Shown here: in pieces, positions 1 through 9,102 of the stretch
Layout: the number at the start of each line of letters is the position of its first letter
How positions within the stretch are numbered: the stretch's first letter is position 1
Assembly: GCA_020073005.1 (NCBI GenBank)
Contig: JAIQFX010000013.1
Location: 56,584 to 120,583, forward strand
DNA from: Terriglobia bacterium
GTDB taxonomy: Bacteria > Acidobacteriota > Vicinamibacteria > Vicinamibacterales > CAVVIG01
DNA: 64,000 nt
Direction: 5' to 3'
Program-made: the position numbers and the translations under genes
The notes under the pieces: generated by a model
What the model was told of the DNA's origin: nothing
Databases searched by the model: none
The model's input: only the letters and a program-made list of their open reading frames with translations

Positions 1-1
1 C

Positions 2-175
2 GGCGGACATCTTCATGACGCGTTACTCGAGCTCGATTCGGTCCGGCCCACGGACCCGCAGAAGGCCGACGCCGATCGCCTGCGGGCCGAGATCCAGCAT
101 CAACTTCTGGCGCTCACCGATCTGCCGGGCACGTTTCCGGCCGATCGGGAGAAAGGAGATCGTCGCATCCCATGA
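2..175 (+). CDS. C-terminal fragment of an unidentified protein
   Basis: The reading frame is open from the window edge to a TGA at 173-175 and encodes about 57 residues, charged and apparently helical, ending in DREKGDRRIP. Its stop overlaps the ATG of the next gene in an ATGA arrangement, the usual sign of translational coupling in this genome. No domain is recognisable in so short a piece, so no function is offered. The AAAGGAGAT inside its last codons is the ribosome binding site for the next gene. Confidence 0.6.
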   Translation, partial: GGHLHDALLELDSVRPTDPQKADADRLRAEIQHQLLALTDLPGTFPADREKGDRRIP

Positions 176-1101
176 AATGCGCGAAATGCGGTTACCTCGG
201 ATTCGAGCACGCCGATCGGTGTCGGAACTGCGGGTACGATTTCTCGCTGGCCTCCGCTCCCGGGCCGGAGCTCTCGCTGCGTTCGACGTCCGCCGCGGCG
301 GAGCCGATGGACGACCTTTCGTTGATCGATGCGGCGCTGGCCGTGCCGGGCACGACTGGCGGCGGCGAGCTCGATCTCGATCGCGTCTTTGGCGCGCCCG
401 AGCCCGCGTCGCCCGCGCCGCCGGTGCGCATCGTGAGGGAACCGACGCTGTTCGGCGCGCCGATCCCGGACGACGAGCCGCTCATCAAGAGAGCGTCGCC
501 GCCGCGGCCGCCGCTCGCCGTCCGGAGGCCCACGCCGGAAGTGGCGCGCCTTCGCGCGGAACAGCCGCGCGTCCAGACGCTCGACCTCGCGCTCGAGATG
601 GCGAGCGCGGCGCCCGCGGCCACCGTCAGCCCGGCCGCGCGCGCGACCGGGCAGCCCTGGCCTGACGCCCCGGAGCCGCCGGCCGAAGATGCCACTGTCG
701 GCGCGCGCGCCGTGGCGATGGCCCTCGACCTCACGATCCTCGCGGCCATCGACGCGCTCGTGATCTACTTCACGATGCAGATTTGCGGCATCAGCCTGGC
801 CGATCTGAACATCGTGCCGAAGGGTCCGCTGTTCGCGTTCCTGTTCACGCAGAACTTCGGCTACTTCATCGCGTTCACGGCCGGCGGCCAGACGCTCGGC
901 AAGATGGCGGCCGGCATCCGCGTCGTGCCCAACGAGTCGCGATCGTCGCTCGACGTGGGCCGCGCGTGCGTGCGGTCGCTCGTGTGGCTCGTGCTGGCGG
1001 TTCCCGCGGGCCTGGGGTTCACGACCGCGTTCTTCCGTCGCGACCATCGCGGGATCCACGACCGGTTCGCCGGCACTCGTGTCGTCCGAGCCTCCGCGTA
1101 G
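172..1101 (+). CDS. zinc-ribbon plus RDD-family membrane protein
   Basis: The 309-residue protein opens with a CxxC-x10-CxxC zinc ribbon (residues 3-20). A low-complexity Pro/Ala/Arg linker of about 160 residues follows. The C-terminal part (about 180-305) is an RDD domain with hydrophobic helices and the typical GQTLGKMAAGIRVV and HDRFAGTRVV segments. RDD proteins are polytopic membrane proteins of mostly unknown, possibly transport-related, function. The ATG at 172 has a good AAAGGAGAT ribosome binding site and overlaps the preceding stop. The next gene, pgpA, starts 23 bases before this one ends. Confidence 0.8.
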   Translation: MKCAKCGYLGFEHADRCRNCGYDFSLASAPGPELSLRSTSAAAEPMDDLSLIDAALAVPGTTGGGELDLDRVFGAPEPASPAPPVRIVREPTLFGAPIPDDEPLIKRASPPRPPLAVRRPTPEVARLRAEQPRVQTLDLALEMASAAPAATVSPAARATGQPWPDAPEPPAEDATVGARAVAMALDLTILAAIDALVIYFTMQICGISLADLNIVPKGPLFAFLFTQNFGYFIAFTAGGQTLGKMAAGIRVVPNESRSSLDVGRACVRSLVWLVLAVPAGLGFTTAFFRRDHRGIHDRFAGTRVVRASA

Positions 1102-1573
1102 CCCGTCGCGGCGTCGTCTTCTGATTCCGCTCGCCCTGGCGACCGCGCTCGGCGTGGGATACATCCCGTTCGCGCCCGGCACGTTCGGGTCGGCCGCGGG
1201 ATTGCTCCTGTGGGCCGTGCTTCCGGCCTCGCCGCTCGTCCAACTCGCCACGATTCTGGCGCTCTTCGTCCTCGGATCGTGGAGCGGCAGCGTCGCCGAG
1301 CGTCACTTCGGCCGGACCGATCCTGGACAAGTCGTCCTCGACGAGGTCATGGGCATGCTCATCACCTTGTTCATGAATCCTGTCGGCGCCTGGGGCGTCT
1401 TCGGTGCATTCCTTCTGTTCCGGATCGCGGACATCATCAAGCCGTTCCCGGCGAACAAGCTGGAGCGCCTCCCGGGCGGCGTCGGTGTCATGGCCGACGA
1501 TGCGATGGCCGCGGTCTACGCCAATCTGGCGTTGCGCCTGGCGCTGGCATTGGGTAATAGAGTATTCGGGTAA
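1079..1573 (+). CDS. pgpA: phosphatidylglycerophosphatase A
   Basis: PgpA dephosphorylates phosphatidylglycerophosphate to phosphatidylglycerol at the inner membrane. The 164-residue product has the family signature: a GYIPFAPGTFGS N-terminal motif, an acidic VVLDEVMGM segment, FRIADIIKPFPANKLE and GVGVMADDAMAAVYAN near the end, with intervening hydrophobic helices. GTG at 1079 is the start and overlaps the RDD gene. The last codons (LGNRVFG and the TAA) lie inside an intergenic tandem repeat, so the extreme C-terminus may be repeat-derived. Two other phospholipid genes, plsY and gpsA, follow nearby. Confidence 0.93.
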   Translation: MSSEPPRSPSRRRLLIPLALATALGVGYIPFAPGTFGSAAGLLLWAVLPASPLVQLATILALFVLGSWSGSVAERHFGRTDPGQVVLDEVMGMLITLFMNPVGAWGVFGAFLLFRIADIIKPFPANKLERLPGGVGVMADDAMAAVYANLALRLALALGNRVFG

Positions 1574-1632
1574 TCTGGTATCGAAGACTCCGTTCGATTA
1601 CTCAATTACCCAACCACCCAATTCCCCGATTC
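1551..1632 (+). repeat. octamer-like short tandem repeat with inverted arms
   Basis: The pgpA-cinA junction carries a left arm built on GGGTAATCTGG-like units and a right arm of octamers (CCCAACCA, CCCAATTC, CCCGATTC). The arms are partly complementary, so the RNA could fold. The layout matches the gpsA-ftsY junction at 5108-5222. The left arm supplies the pgpA stop codon. Confidence 0.65.
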
Positions 1633-2889
1633 ATGAACGCCTGCATCCTCGCCGTCGGCAGCGAAATGCTCACGCCGTTTCGCGTCGACACCAACTCGCT
1701 GACCATCACCGAGCGGCTGAACGCGATCGGGTACGACGTCCGGCTGAAGGCGGTCGTGGCGGATCACGTCGACGAACTGGCGCGCGTGATCGACGGCGCG
1801 CTCACGTGGGCGGACCTCATCGTGATCACCGGCGGGCTCGGGCCAACTGAAGATGACATCACGCGCGACGCGGTCGCGCGCGTGCTCGATGCGCCGCTGG
1901 CGATCGACGAGCGCATCGTCGATCGCATCAAGGAACGGTTCGCGAAACGCGGGCTGACGATGGCCGCGATCAACCGGCGGCAGGCGATGGTGCCGCGCGG
2001 CGCGGTCGTCCTCGAGAACGCGAACGGCACGGCGCCGGGATTGTGGCTGGAGCGGGGCAGGACCGCGATCGTGCTCCTGCCCGGACCGCCGCGCGAGATG
2101 ACGCCGATGTTCGACGCGGTCGTTCGCGAGCGGCTGGCGCCGAAGATGGCCGGGCGCGGACTGTTCCGGCGCGTGCTGAAGATCACCGGCCGATCGGAGT
2201 CGGACGTGGATGCGAACGTGCAGCCGATCTACAGCCGCTGGACGTCCCAGACCGTGCCCATCCACACTACGATCCTCGCGGCGCTCGGTCAGACGGAACT
2301 GCATCTGACCGCGCATGCTCCGAGCCGCGCGGACGCCGAGACTGTGCTCGAGTCCGCCGTCGGTGAATTGCTCGAGGTGCTCGGGTCCGCGGTGTATTGC
2401 GTGGACGGCCGGCCGCTCGAAGCGGTCGTGGGCGCGCTGCTGAGCGATCGCGGGCTCACCATCGCCGTGGCCGAATCGTGCACGGGCGGGTTGCTGATGT
2501 CGCGCCTCACCGATGTGGCGGGCAGTTCCCGGTACGTCGAGCGCGGAGTCGTCTGCTACAGCAATCGCGCGAAGACTGAACTGGCGGGCGTGCCGGAGTC
2601 GCTCATCGCCGGGCACGGGGCGGTCAGCGAGCCGGTCGCGCGCGCGATGGCGGAGGGAATTCGGCAGCGCGCGGGCACGAACGTCGGCGTGGGCATCACC
2701 GGAATCGCCGGCCCCGGCGGCGGCACGCCGGAGAAGCCCGTGGGAACGGTCGCCGTGGCCGTCATCGTTGACGGCGAAGCGCGCGTGCGGACGTTCCAGT
2801 TCGTCGGCCCGCGCGAGATGGTGAAGTACCAGGCCGCTCAGGCTGCGATGAACATGTTGCGGCTCATCCTGTTGAAGTCGGAGACGTGA
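1633..2889 (+). CDS. cinA: CinA-family nicotinamide-nucleotide amidohydrolase
   Basis: The 418-residue protein has both CinA halves. The N-terminal MoCF-like (COG1058) domain starts ILAVGSEMLTPFRVDTNS and contains VITGGLGPTEDDIT. The C-terminal amidase (about residues 265-415) contains VAESCTGGLLMSRLTDVAGSS, cut here by its central AESCTGG motif, and GITGIAGPGGGTPEKPVGTV. The family deamidates NMN in pyridine-nucleotide salvage, and the N-terminal domain has ADP-ribose pyrophosphatase activity in some members. The length is normal. The ATG at 1633 directly follows the tandem repeat. Confidence 0.93.
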   Translation: MNACILAVGSEMLTPFRVDTNSLTITERLNAIGYDVRLKAVVADHVDELARVIDGALTWADLIVITGGLGPTEDDITRDAVARVLDAPLAIDERIVDRIKERFAKRGLTMAAINRRQAMVPRGAVVLENANGTAPGLWLERGRTAIVLLPGPPREMTPMFDAVVRERLAPKMAGRGLFRRVLKITGRSESDVDANVQPIYSRWTSQTVPIHTTILAALGQTELHLTAHAPSRADAETVLESAVGELLEVLGSAVYCVDGRPLEAVVGALLSDRGLTIAVAESCTGGLLMSRLTDVAGSSRYVERGVVCYSNRAKTELAGVPESLIAGHGAVSEPVARAMAEGIRQRAGTNVGVGITGIAGPGGGTPEKPVGTVAVAVIVDGEARVRTFQFVGPREMVKYQAAQAAMNMLRLILLKSET

Positions 2890-2895
2890 CCGGCG

Positions 2896-3519
2896 GTGCG
2901 GCTGTTCCTCGCGGTCGATCCGGACGACGAGGCGCGGCGGGCGATCGCCGCCGAACAAAAGCGACTCCTGTCCGCGCTCGGCGACGCCGCCGATCAGATC
3001 CGGCCGGTGCGGCCGGAGCACATGCACATGACTCTGGTCTTCCTCGGTGACGTCGACGACTCGCGGGTCGCAGCAGTGGTTGATGCGTGCGGCCGGCCCA
3101 TCGACGCCCGGCCCTTCGACATGGCATTCGCCGGCGTGGGCGTCTTTCCGCCGCGCGGCGCGCCGCGCGCGCTGTGGATCGGCGTCGACGCCGGCGCGAG
3201 CGAGTTGACCGCCGTTCAGCAGGAGATGGCCGCGCGTGTCGGGCGTCTCGGGTTCGCGGAGGAAGGCGGCGCGTTCCGCCCGCATCTGACGCTGGGACGC
3301 TGGCGTCGCTCGCGGCCGTCGGATCGCGGACGTGTGCTGGCGCAGGCCTCGCACACGCCGGCGGCGCGGTGCCGCGTCGATCGCGTGACCCTGTATCGCA
3401 GCGAGCTGCCATCGGCTCCGCACGCCGGCCCGACCTACACGGCGCTGGCGCATGCTAATCTGACCCGCGGGCCGTCGCCGACAGGGCCGCCCGCGCCCGG
3501 CCGCGCGACCGTTACATGA
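2896..3519 (+). CDS. thpR: RNA 2',3'-cyclic phosphodiesterase (2'-5' RNA ligase family)
   Basis: This is a 2H phosphoesterase: both catalytic HxTx motifs are visible, HMTLVFLG (about residues 43-50) and HLTLGRW (about 132-138), in a protein beginning MRLFLAVDPDD. ThpR hydrolyses 2',3'-cyclic phosphate RNA ends; its in vivo role is not settled. The GTG at 2896 lies 6 bases after cinA. The C-terminus (about 25 residues rich in Pro, Gly and Arg) extends past the usual family end, and its TGA overlaps the plsY ATG. Confidence 0.88.
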   Translation: MRLFLAVDPDDEARRAIAAEQKRLLSALGDAADQIRPVRPEHMHMTLVFLGDVDDSRVAAVVDACGRPIDARPFDMAFAGVGVFPPRGAPRALWIGVDAGASELTAVQQEMAARVGRLGFAEEGGAFRPHLTLGRWRRSRPSDRGRVLAQASHTPAARCRVDRVTLYRSELPSAPHAGPTYTALAHANLTRGPSPTGPPAPGRATVT

Positions 3520-4100
3520 CCGCGATCATCATCGCCGCCTATCTCATCGGGTCGATCCCGTTCGCGCTGATCACGGCGCGCCGCTGGGGCGCGATCGATC
3601 TGCGTCAGATGGGCAGCGGCAATCTCGGCGCCGCGAACGTGATGCGCGCGACAGGCATCACCGCGGGCGCGGTGGTGGCGGCGCTCGACATGGCGAAAGG
3701 CGCCGCGAGCGTGTGGCTCGCCGGGCGCCTGAGCGGAGAGCCGGCCGCGCCGGCCGTCGCCGGGCTCGCGGCGATCCTCGGTCACATCTATCCGATCTGG
3801 CTGCGGTTCCGCGGCGGCAAAGGCGTGGCGACCGCGTGCGGCGCGTTTGCGGTGCTCGCGCCCGCGGCCGTCATGCCGGCGCTCGCGCTGTTTGTCGGCG
3901 TCGTCTGGCTGACGAAGTACATCTCGCTCGGATCGATGCTCGCGTCGATCGCGCTGCCGCCCCTGGCGTACGCGCTCGGCAGTTCCGACCCGGTCGTCGT
4001 GGTCGCGACGGCGGCAGCGGCGATCATCGTCTTCCGTCATCGATCCAATCTGGCCCGGTTGCGCGCGCGTACCGAGCGGCGGCTCGGAGCGCGGGCCTGA
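3516..4100 (+). CDS. plsY: glycerol-3-phosphate acyltransferase PlsY
   Basis: PlsY transfers an acyl group from acyl-phosphate to glycerol-3-phosphate, the first step of phosphatidic acid synthesis. The 194-residue integral membrane protein shows the three family motifs in order: YLIGSIPFALI, the substrate loop GSGNLGAANVMRATG and the FRGGKGVAT glycine-rich motif. The ATG overlaps the thpR stop (ATGA), and its TGA overlaps the gpsA ATG. Placement directly before gpsA, which makes glycerol-3-phosphate, is functionally coherent. Confidence 0.95.
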   Translation: MTAIIIAAYLIGSIPFALITARRWGAIDLRQMGSGNLGAANVMRATGITAGAVVAALDMAKGAASVWLAGRLSGEPAAPAVAGLAAILGHIYPIWLRFRGGKGVATACGAFAVLAPAAVMPALALFVGVVWLTKYISLGSMLASIALPPLAYALGSSDPVVVVATAAAAIIVFRHRSNLARLRARTERRLGARA

Positions 4101-5107
4101 TGCGCGCCGTCAGCGTCCTCGGTGCGGGAAGCTGGGGCACGGCGCTCGCCGCGCACCTGGGTCGCGTCGGCCACGACGTCCAGCTGTGGGCGCGCGATCG
4201 CGCGCTCGTCGACGACATGAACGTCCGCAGGTTCAACGCGACCTACCTTCCGGAGATCGTCCTTCCACGCACCGTCACCGTGACGCATGCGTTGTCCGAC
4301 GCGCTGCGTGACAGCGACCTGGTCGTTCTGGCGATCCCTTCGCACGGCCTGCGCGCGGTCGTCCGCGAGGCCGCGGCGTCGGTGACGCCGGGGGCGGTAC
4401 TGGTGAGCGCGGCGAAGGGTCTCGAGAGCGGAACGCTGCTGCGGATGTCGGAAGTGATCGGGCAGGAAGCTGGATCCGGACATCCGGTCGTCGTGCTGTC
4501 GGGGCCGAGCTTCGCGCTCGAGGTCGCGCGGCAGCAACCGACCGCGGTGCTGGCGGCGTCCGTGCACGTCGCGGCGATGGAACTGGTCCAGGCGGAATTC
4601 CGCGGCCCGTCGCTGCGCCTCTACGGCAGCGACGATGTCGTTGGCGTCGAGATCGGCGGAGCGTTGAAGAACACCATCGCGATCGCCGCGGGCGTCGTGG
4701 AGGGGCTGGGGCTCGGTCACAACGCGCTGGCCGCGCTCATCACGCGCGGGCTCGCCGAACTGACACGCCTGGCGTGCGCCGCCGGCGGCCGGCGCGAAAC
4801 GCTGGCCGGGCTGAGCGGGCTCGGCGATCTCGTGCTCACGTGCACGGGTGACCTGAGCCGCAATCGCCGCGTCGGCGTCGAACTGGCGCGCGGCCGCGCG
4901 CTGCTGGAGATTCTGGCCGGGATGAAAATGGTGGCGGAAGGGGTGCGGACGACCGGCGCGGCGCTCGCCCTGGGCGCGCGCTACGGTGTGGAGCTCCCGA
5001 TCGCCACGCAGATGGCGGAAGTCCTCGACGGGCGATCCGACGTCCGCACGGCGCTCGAGGCGCTCATGCTGCGGCGCCAGCGCTCCGAAGCCGACAGCGC
5101 AGGGTGA
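4100..5107 (+). CDS. gpsA: glycerol-3-phosphate dehydrogenase [NAD(P)+]
   Basis: GpsA reduces dihydroxyacetone phosphate to sn-glycerol-3-phosphate for phospholipid synthesis. The 335-residue product starts with the Rossmann motif VSVLGAGSWGTALA and keeps the SAAKGLE, LSGPSFALEVA and GALKNTIAIAAG segments, the last holding the catalytic Lys. The ATG at 4100 shares a base with the plsY stop (TGATG). The much longer open frame reaching back to 3713 lies out of frame over plsY and is not coding. After the stop there is a 120-base repeat-bearing junction before ftsY. Confidence 0.95.
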   Translation: MRAVSVLGAGSWGTALAAHLGRVGHDVQLWARDRALVDDMNVRRFNATYLPEIVLPRTVTVTHALSDALRDSDLVVLAIPSHGLRAVVREAAASVTPGAVLVSAAKGLESGTLLRMSEVIGQEAGSGHPVVVLSGPSFALEVARQQPTAVLAASVHVAAMELVQAEFRGPSLRLYGSDDVVGVEIGGALKNTIAIAAGVVEGLGLGHNALAALITRGLAELTRLACAAGGRRETLAGLSGLGDLVLTCTGDLSRNRRVGVELARGRALLEILAGMKMVAEGVRTTGAALALGARYGVELPIATQMAEVLDGRSDVRTALEALMLRRQRSEADSAG

Positions 5108-5222
5108 ATTGGGCAAGTGGGTAATCTGGTAATCTGGTAATCGTCCGGTTCAACACGGAGCGGTTCGCTCGATTACCAATTACCCAACTACCCAACTACC
5201 CAACTACTCAATTACCAGATTC
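5108..5222 (+). repeat. octamer tandem repeat with inverted arms
   Basis: The gpsA-ftsY junction has a left arm with repeated AATCTGGT octamers and a right arm with repeated CCCAACTA octamers decaying to CTCAATTA. A 40-base spacer between them contains GGTTCGCTCGATTACC, similar to the spacer in the pgpA-cinA junction. The two junctions clearly belong to one repeat family. Confidence 0.75.
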
Positions 5223-5227
5223 TTCCT

Positions 5228-6151
5228 GTGGGTTTCTTCGGCCGCATCCGCGACGGTCTCTCGCGCACCACGCAGCAGATTGTCGCGCGCTTCGACGACA
5301 TCGCGCGGCGCGTCGACGCGCCCGAGCAGCGCTCGCGCCCCGTCGAGGCCGCGACGCTCGACGCGCTTGAAGAGCTGCTCATCTCGGCTGACATCGGCGT
5401 CGGCGCGACCGATCGCATCATCGCGGCCGTGAGGATGCGCTCGCGCAACGGCGCGAGCCTGCGCGATCTGGTGAAGCAGGAGATCCGCGATGTCTTCGCC
5501 GCGGTCGACCGGCCGATCGTCGTCGCGCAGCATCCGAAGGTGACGCTCATCGTCGGCGTCAACGGGACCGGCAAGACGACGACCGTCGGCAAGCTGGCGA
5601 ATCTCCTCAAGAAAGAGGGTCACGCGCCGCTCGTCTGCGCGGCCGACACGTTTCGCGCGGCGGCGGTGGAGCAGCTCGAGATCTGGGCGACGCGCGCCGG
5701 CGTCGACCTCATACGCGCGCGCGAAGGCGCGGATCCCGCGGCGGTCGTGTTCGACGCGATTTCCTCGGGCAAAGCGAAGGGCCGCGATCCGATCCTCGTC
5801 GATACGGCCGGCCGGCTGCACACGCGCGTGAACTTGATGAACGAGCTCGACAAGATCCGGCGCATCGCGGCGCGCGAAGTGCCCGGCGCGCCGCAGGAAG
5901 TGCTGCTCGTGCTCGACGCGACCGTCGGCCAGAACGGCGTGACGCAGGCGCGCGAGTTCATGAGCGCGGCCGGCGTGAACGGCATCGTGCTGACGAAGCT
6001 CGACGGGACCGCCAAGGGCGGCGTCGCCGTCGCGATTGCGCACGATCTGAAGCTGCCGATCCGCTACGTGGGTGTCGGCGAAGGCATCGACGATCTGGTT
6101 CCGTTCTCCGCCGACGAGTACGTCGACGGGCTGTTCGAGGAGAAGTGGTAG
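5228..6151 (+). CDS. ftsY: signal recognition particle receptor FtsY
   Basis: FtsY is the SRP receptor GTPase that docks Ffh-ribosome complexes at the membrane. The 307-residue protein has a short N-terminus and an NG domain with GVNGTGKTTTVGKLAN (G1), DTFRAAAVEQL, DTAGRLH (G3) and TKLDGTAKGG (G4). There is no long acidic A domain, which is common outside gammaproteobacteria. GTG at 5228 gives MGFFGRIRDGL, the usual family N-terminus. It overlaps the ribD start by 7 bases. Its partner ffh lies 3.3 kb downstream. Confidence 0.95.
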   Translation: MGFFGRIRDGLSRTTQQIVARFDDIARRVDAPEQRSRPVEAATLDALEELLISADIGVGATDRIIAAVRMRSRNGASLRDLVKQEIRDVFAAVDRPIVVAQHPKVTLIVGVNGTGKTTTVGKLANLLKKEGHAPLVCAADTFRAAAVEQLEIWATRAGVDLIRAREGADPAAVVFDAISSGKAKGRDPILVDTAGRLHTRVNLMNELDKIRRIAAREVPGAPQEVLLVLDATVGQNGVTQAREFMSAAGVNGIVLTKLDGTAKGGVAVAIAHDLKLPIRYVGVGEGIDDLVPFSADEYVDGLFEEKW

Positions 6152-7224
6152 ATCGCGACTACATGGAACGCGCGCTGTTCCACGCGGCCCGGGGCCGCGG
6201 CCGCACGAGTCCGAATCCGCTCGTGGGCGCGGTCGTCGTGTCGCCCGACGGCGTGATCGTCGGGCAGGGCTATCACGAGCAGGCGGGCGCGCCGCACGCG
6301 GAAGCGCACGCGCTCGCGGCCGCCGGCGCGCGCGCGCGCGGCGCGACGCTCTACTGCACGCTCGAGCCCTGCTGTCACCAGGGCCGCACCGGTCCCTGCG
6401 TGACGCGCATCGTCGAGGCGGGCATCGCGCGCGTCGTGGCCTCGGTCGAGGATCCGAATCCGGTCGTGCAGGGACGCGGGTTCGCGTATCTCCGCGAGCA
6501 TGGTGTGACGGTTCACGTGGGAGAAGCGGCGGAGACGGCGACCGCGCTGAACCAGCCGTTCTTCACGCTGATGCACGAGCGGCGCCCGTTCGTGATCCTG
6601 AAAGCGGCGACCAGCCTCGACGGCCGGATCGCCGCGGCGCCTGGCCAGCGCACGCGGCTCACGTCGGCGCCGGCCAACCGCCACGCGCATCGCGTGCGGG
6701 CCGAAGTCGACGCGATCGCCGTGGGCGTGGGGACGATCCTGATCGACGATCCCGAGCTGAGCGCGCGCGGCGCGTACCGGGAGCGTCCGCTGACGCGGGT
6801 CATCTTCGACCGGCAGCTCCGCACGCCGCCGGACGCCCGGATACTCTCGACACGCGACGCCGGGCCTGTCATCATCGTGACCACGGCCGCTGCCGCCAGC
6901 CGTAAGGAACTTCTCAAAGCCCTCGAAGCGCGTGGCGCGGAGATTGAAGTGGCCGACGGGACGCTGCGGTCGGCGCTGCGGCGGCTCGGCGAGCGTCAGG
7001 TGGGCTCGCTGCTCCTCGAAGGCGGGGCGGCGATTCACGCGGCCGCCTGGGACGATCATCTGGTGGATTACGTGCGGCTGTACGTGACGCCCCACACGCT
7101 GGGCGAGGGCGGGGTGCCGCTGCTGCCGGGCCGGACGTTTTCTTCCGCTGAACTCCGCGACCGGCGCGCGTACGCGCTGGGGCCAGACACCGTGATTGAA
7201 GGTTATGTTCACCGGCCTCGTTGA
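6145..7224 (+). CDS. ribD: bifunctional riboflavin deaminase-reductase RibD
   Basis: RibD carries out the second and third steps of riboflavin synthesis: pyrimidine deamination and ribosyl side-chain reduction. The N-terminal cytidine-deaminase-like zinc site is visible as HAEAHAL and CTLEPCCHQGRTGPC. The reductase domain (about 150-355) contains LKAATSLDGRIAA and LLLEGGAAIHAA. The GTG at 6145 overlaps ftsY; an ATG at 6163 (MERALFHAARGRG) is an alternative start. No room exists for an FMN riboswitch because ftsY runs into the gene. The stop overlaps the ribE start by 20 bases. Confidence 0.94.
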   Translation: MVDRDYMERALFHAARGRGRTSPNPLVGAVVVSPDGVIVGQGYHEQAGAPHAEAHALAAAGARARGATLYCTLEPCCHQGRTGPCVTRIVEAGIARVVASVEDPNPVVQGRGFAYLREHGVTVHVGEAAETATALNQPFFTLMHERRPFVILKAATSLDGRIAAAPGQRTRLTSAPANRHAHRVRAEVDAIAVGVGTILIDDPELSARGAYRERPLTRVIFDRQLRTPPDARILSTRDAGPVIIVTTAAAASRKELLKALEARGAEIEVADGTLRSALRRLGERQVGSLLLEGGAAIHAAAWDDHLVDYVRLYVTPHTLGEGGVPLLPGRTFSSAELRDRRAYALGPDTVIEGYVHRPR

Positions 7225-7834
7225 ATACGTCGGCGAATTGATCGAGCGCAAGCCGACCAGCGGCGGTTTTCGTCTGCGCATCGGCTCGTCGCTGGCGCCG
7301 GAGCTCGCGCCCGGCGACAGCGTCGCGGTCAATGGCGTCTGCCTGACGGTGATTCTCGCCGAGCAGCAGGAGATTCACGCCGACATCGGTCCGGAGACCG
7401 TCCGCGTGACGACGCTCGGCTGGCTGGCGCCGGGCAGCCGCGTCAACCTCGAGCGGCCGCTGCGCGCCGACGGCCGCGTCGGCGGGCATTTCGTGCAGGG
7501 GCATGTCGATGCGGTCGGGCACGTCGAAGACCTGCGGCGGGACGCGGACTTCCATTGGCTGACGGTCAGCTTTCCCCCGCACCTCGCGCCGTGCATCGTG
7601 CACAAGGGATCGATTGCCGTGGACGGCATCAGCCTGACGGTCGCGGGGCTCGGATCGGATCGTTTCGACGTTCAGGTAGTACCCTATACGATGGAACATA
7701 CGAACCTGAGCCGCGTGCAGGTGCGCGATCGCGTCAACCTCGAAGTCGACATGGTCGGCAAGTACGTGGTCCGCGCGGCGGAGCTGGCCGGTCTGAACCT
7801 GGCCAGCGTGCGTCCGGGCGAGGTCACACATTGA
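7205..7834 (+). CDS. ribE: riboflavin synthase alpha chain
   Basis: Riboflavin synthase dismutates two 6,7-dimethyl-8-ribityllumazine molecules into riboflavin. The 209-residue protein has the two tandem lumazine-binding repeats: [11 protein letters not shown] with AVNGVCLTV, and [11 protein letters not shown] with AVDGISLTV. The ATG at 7205 gives the canonical MFTGLVE N-terminus; nearby upstream starts would add residues foreign to the family. The gene sits between ribD and ribBA. No lumazine synthase gene (ribH) is in the window. Confidence 0.95.
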   Translation: MFTGLVEYVGELIERKPTSGGFRLRIGSSLAPELAPGDSVAVNGVCLTVILAEQQEIHADIGPETVRVTTLGWLAPGSRVNLERPLRADGRVGGHFVQGHVDAVGHVEDLRRDADFHWLTVSFPPHLAPCIVHKGSIAVDGISLTVAGLGSDRFDVQVVPYTMEHTNLSRVQVRDRVNLEVDMVGKYVVRAAELAGLNLASVRPGEVTH

Positions 7835-7839
7835 ATCCG

Positions 7840-9102
7840 ATGTCCAAGCACCAGAAACCCAGAATCGAAATCGCCAAGGGCGCGAGCAAGACGAAGTCGT
7901 CGCCGTTTGCGGCGATCGAAGACGCCGTCGCCGCCATCCGCGCCGGCGAGATGGTGATCGTCGTCGATGACGAAGATCGTGAGAACGAGGGCGACCTGAC
8001 GATTGCGGCCGAGAAGGTGACGCCGGCCATCATCAACTTCATGGCTCGCCACGGCCGCGGGCTGATCTGTCTGTCGCTGACGCCGGAGCGCGTCGACGAA
8101 CTGGACCTGCCGCCGATGGTGGCGGAGAACAGTTCGCGGTTCAACACCGCGTTCTGTGTGTCAATCGAGGCGAAGGGCCGGACGAGCACGGGCATTTCCG
8201 CCGCCGATCGCGCGGCGACAGTCCTCGCCGCGATCGATCCGGCGACGCGCCCGTCCGATCTCGCGCGTCCCGGCCACATGTTCCCGCTGCGCTCGCGGAC
8301 CGGCGGCGTCATGGTCCGCGCCGGCCAGACCGAGGCCGCCGTCGATCTCGCGCGCATCGGCGGGCTGTATCCCGCCGGCGTCATCTGCGAAATCATGAAC
8401 GAGGACGGCACGATGGCGCGCGTGCCGCAGCTGACGAAGTTCGCCCGCAAGCACAGGCTGCTGATGATCACGATCGCGGATCTGATCAAGTACCGCATGC
8501 GGACGGAATCCCTCGTCAAGCGCGTCGCGACCGCGAAGCTGCCGACCGAGTACGGCGACTTCCAGCTGAACGCGTACGAGAACAGCGCCGACCATCACAC
8601 GCACGTGGCGCTGGTCTGCGGCAAGATCAAGGACGGCCGCGACGTCCTCGTCCGCGTCCACTCCGAATGCCTGACGGGCGACGTGTTTCATTCCGCGCGC
8701 TGCGACTGCGGTCCGCAGCTCGACGCCGCGATGCGGCGGATCGCGGCCGAAGGCCGGGGCGTCCTGCTGTACTTGAAGCAGGAAGGCCGCGGCATCGGGC
8801 TGGCGAACAAGGTCCGCGCCTACGAGCTGCAGGACGAAGGCTTCGACACGGTCGAGGCCAACGAGCGGCTCGGCTTCAAGGCCGATCAGCGCGACTACGG
8901 AATGGGGGTCCAGATCCTCCGCGACCTCGGAATTCGCTCCATGCGACTTCTGAGCAATAATCCTAGAAAGCTCGTCGGCATCGAGGGCTACGGCCTCTCG
9001 GTCAGCGAGTGGCTGCCGCTCGAAATTCCGGCCTCAGAGTCGACGCGGCGGTACCTGAAGACAAAGAAAGAGAAACTGGGCCATAAATTGTCGAGTGTTT
9101 GA
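7840..9102 (+). CDS. ribBA: bifunctional DHBP synthase / GTP cyclohydrolase II
   Basis: RibBA supplies both riboflavin precursors. The RibB half (about residues 20-220) has [13 protein letters not shown] and [12 protein letters not shown]. The RibA half (about 225-420) has the zinc cysteines in [20 protein letters not shown] and the active-site stretch [20 protein letters not shown], followed by [14 protein letters not shown]. Both domains look intact at 420 residues. The ATG at 7840 lies 5 bases after ribE and starts [16 protein letters not shown]; the first 20 residues are a basic extension of RibB. The TGA overlaps the next ATG. Confidence 0.95.
   Translation: MSKHQKPRIEIAKGASKTKSSPFAAIEDAVAAIRAGEMVIVVDDEDRENEGDLTIAAEKVTPAIINFMARHGRGLICLSLTPERVDELDLPPMVAENSSRFNTAFCVSIEAKGRTSTGISAADRAATVLAAIDPATRPSDLARPGHMFPLRSRTGGVMVRAGQTEAAVDLARIGGLYPAGVICEIMNEDGTMARVPQLTKFARKHRLLMITIADLIKYRMRTESLVKRVATAKLPTEYGDFQLNAYENSADHHTHVALVCGKIKDGRDVLVRVHSECLTGDVFHSARCDCGPQLDAAMRRIAAEGRGVLLYLKQEGRGIGLANKVRAYELQDEGFDTVEANERLGFKADQRDYGMGVQILRDLGIRSMRLLSNNPRKLVGIEGYGLSVSEWLPLEIPASESTRRYLKTKKEKLGHKLSSV

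Noticed and set aside
6000..6145. FMN riboswitch before ribD
   Set aside because: ftsY coding sequence runs directly into ribD, leaving no leader in which an RFN element could fit.
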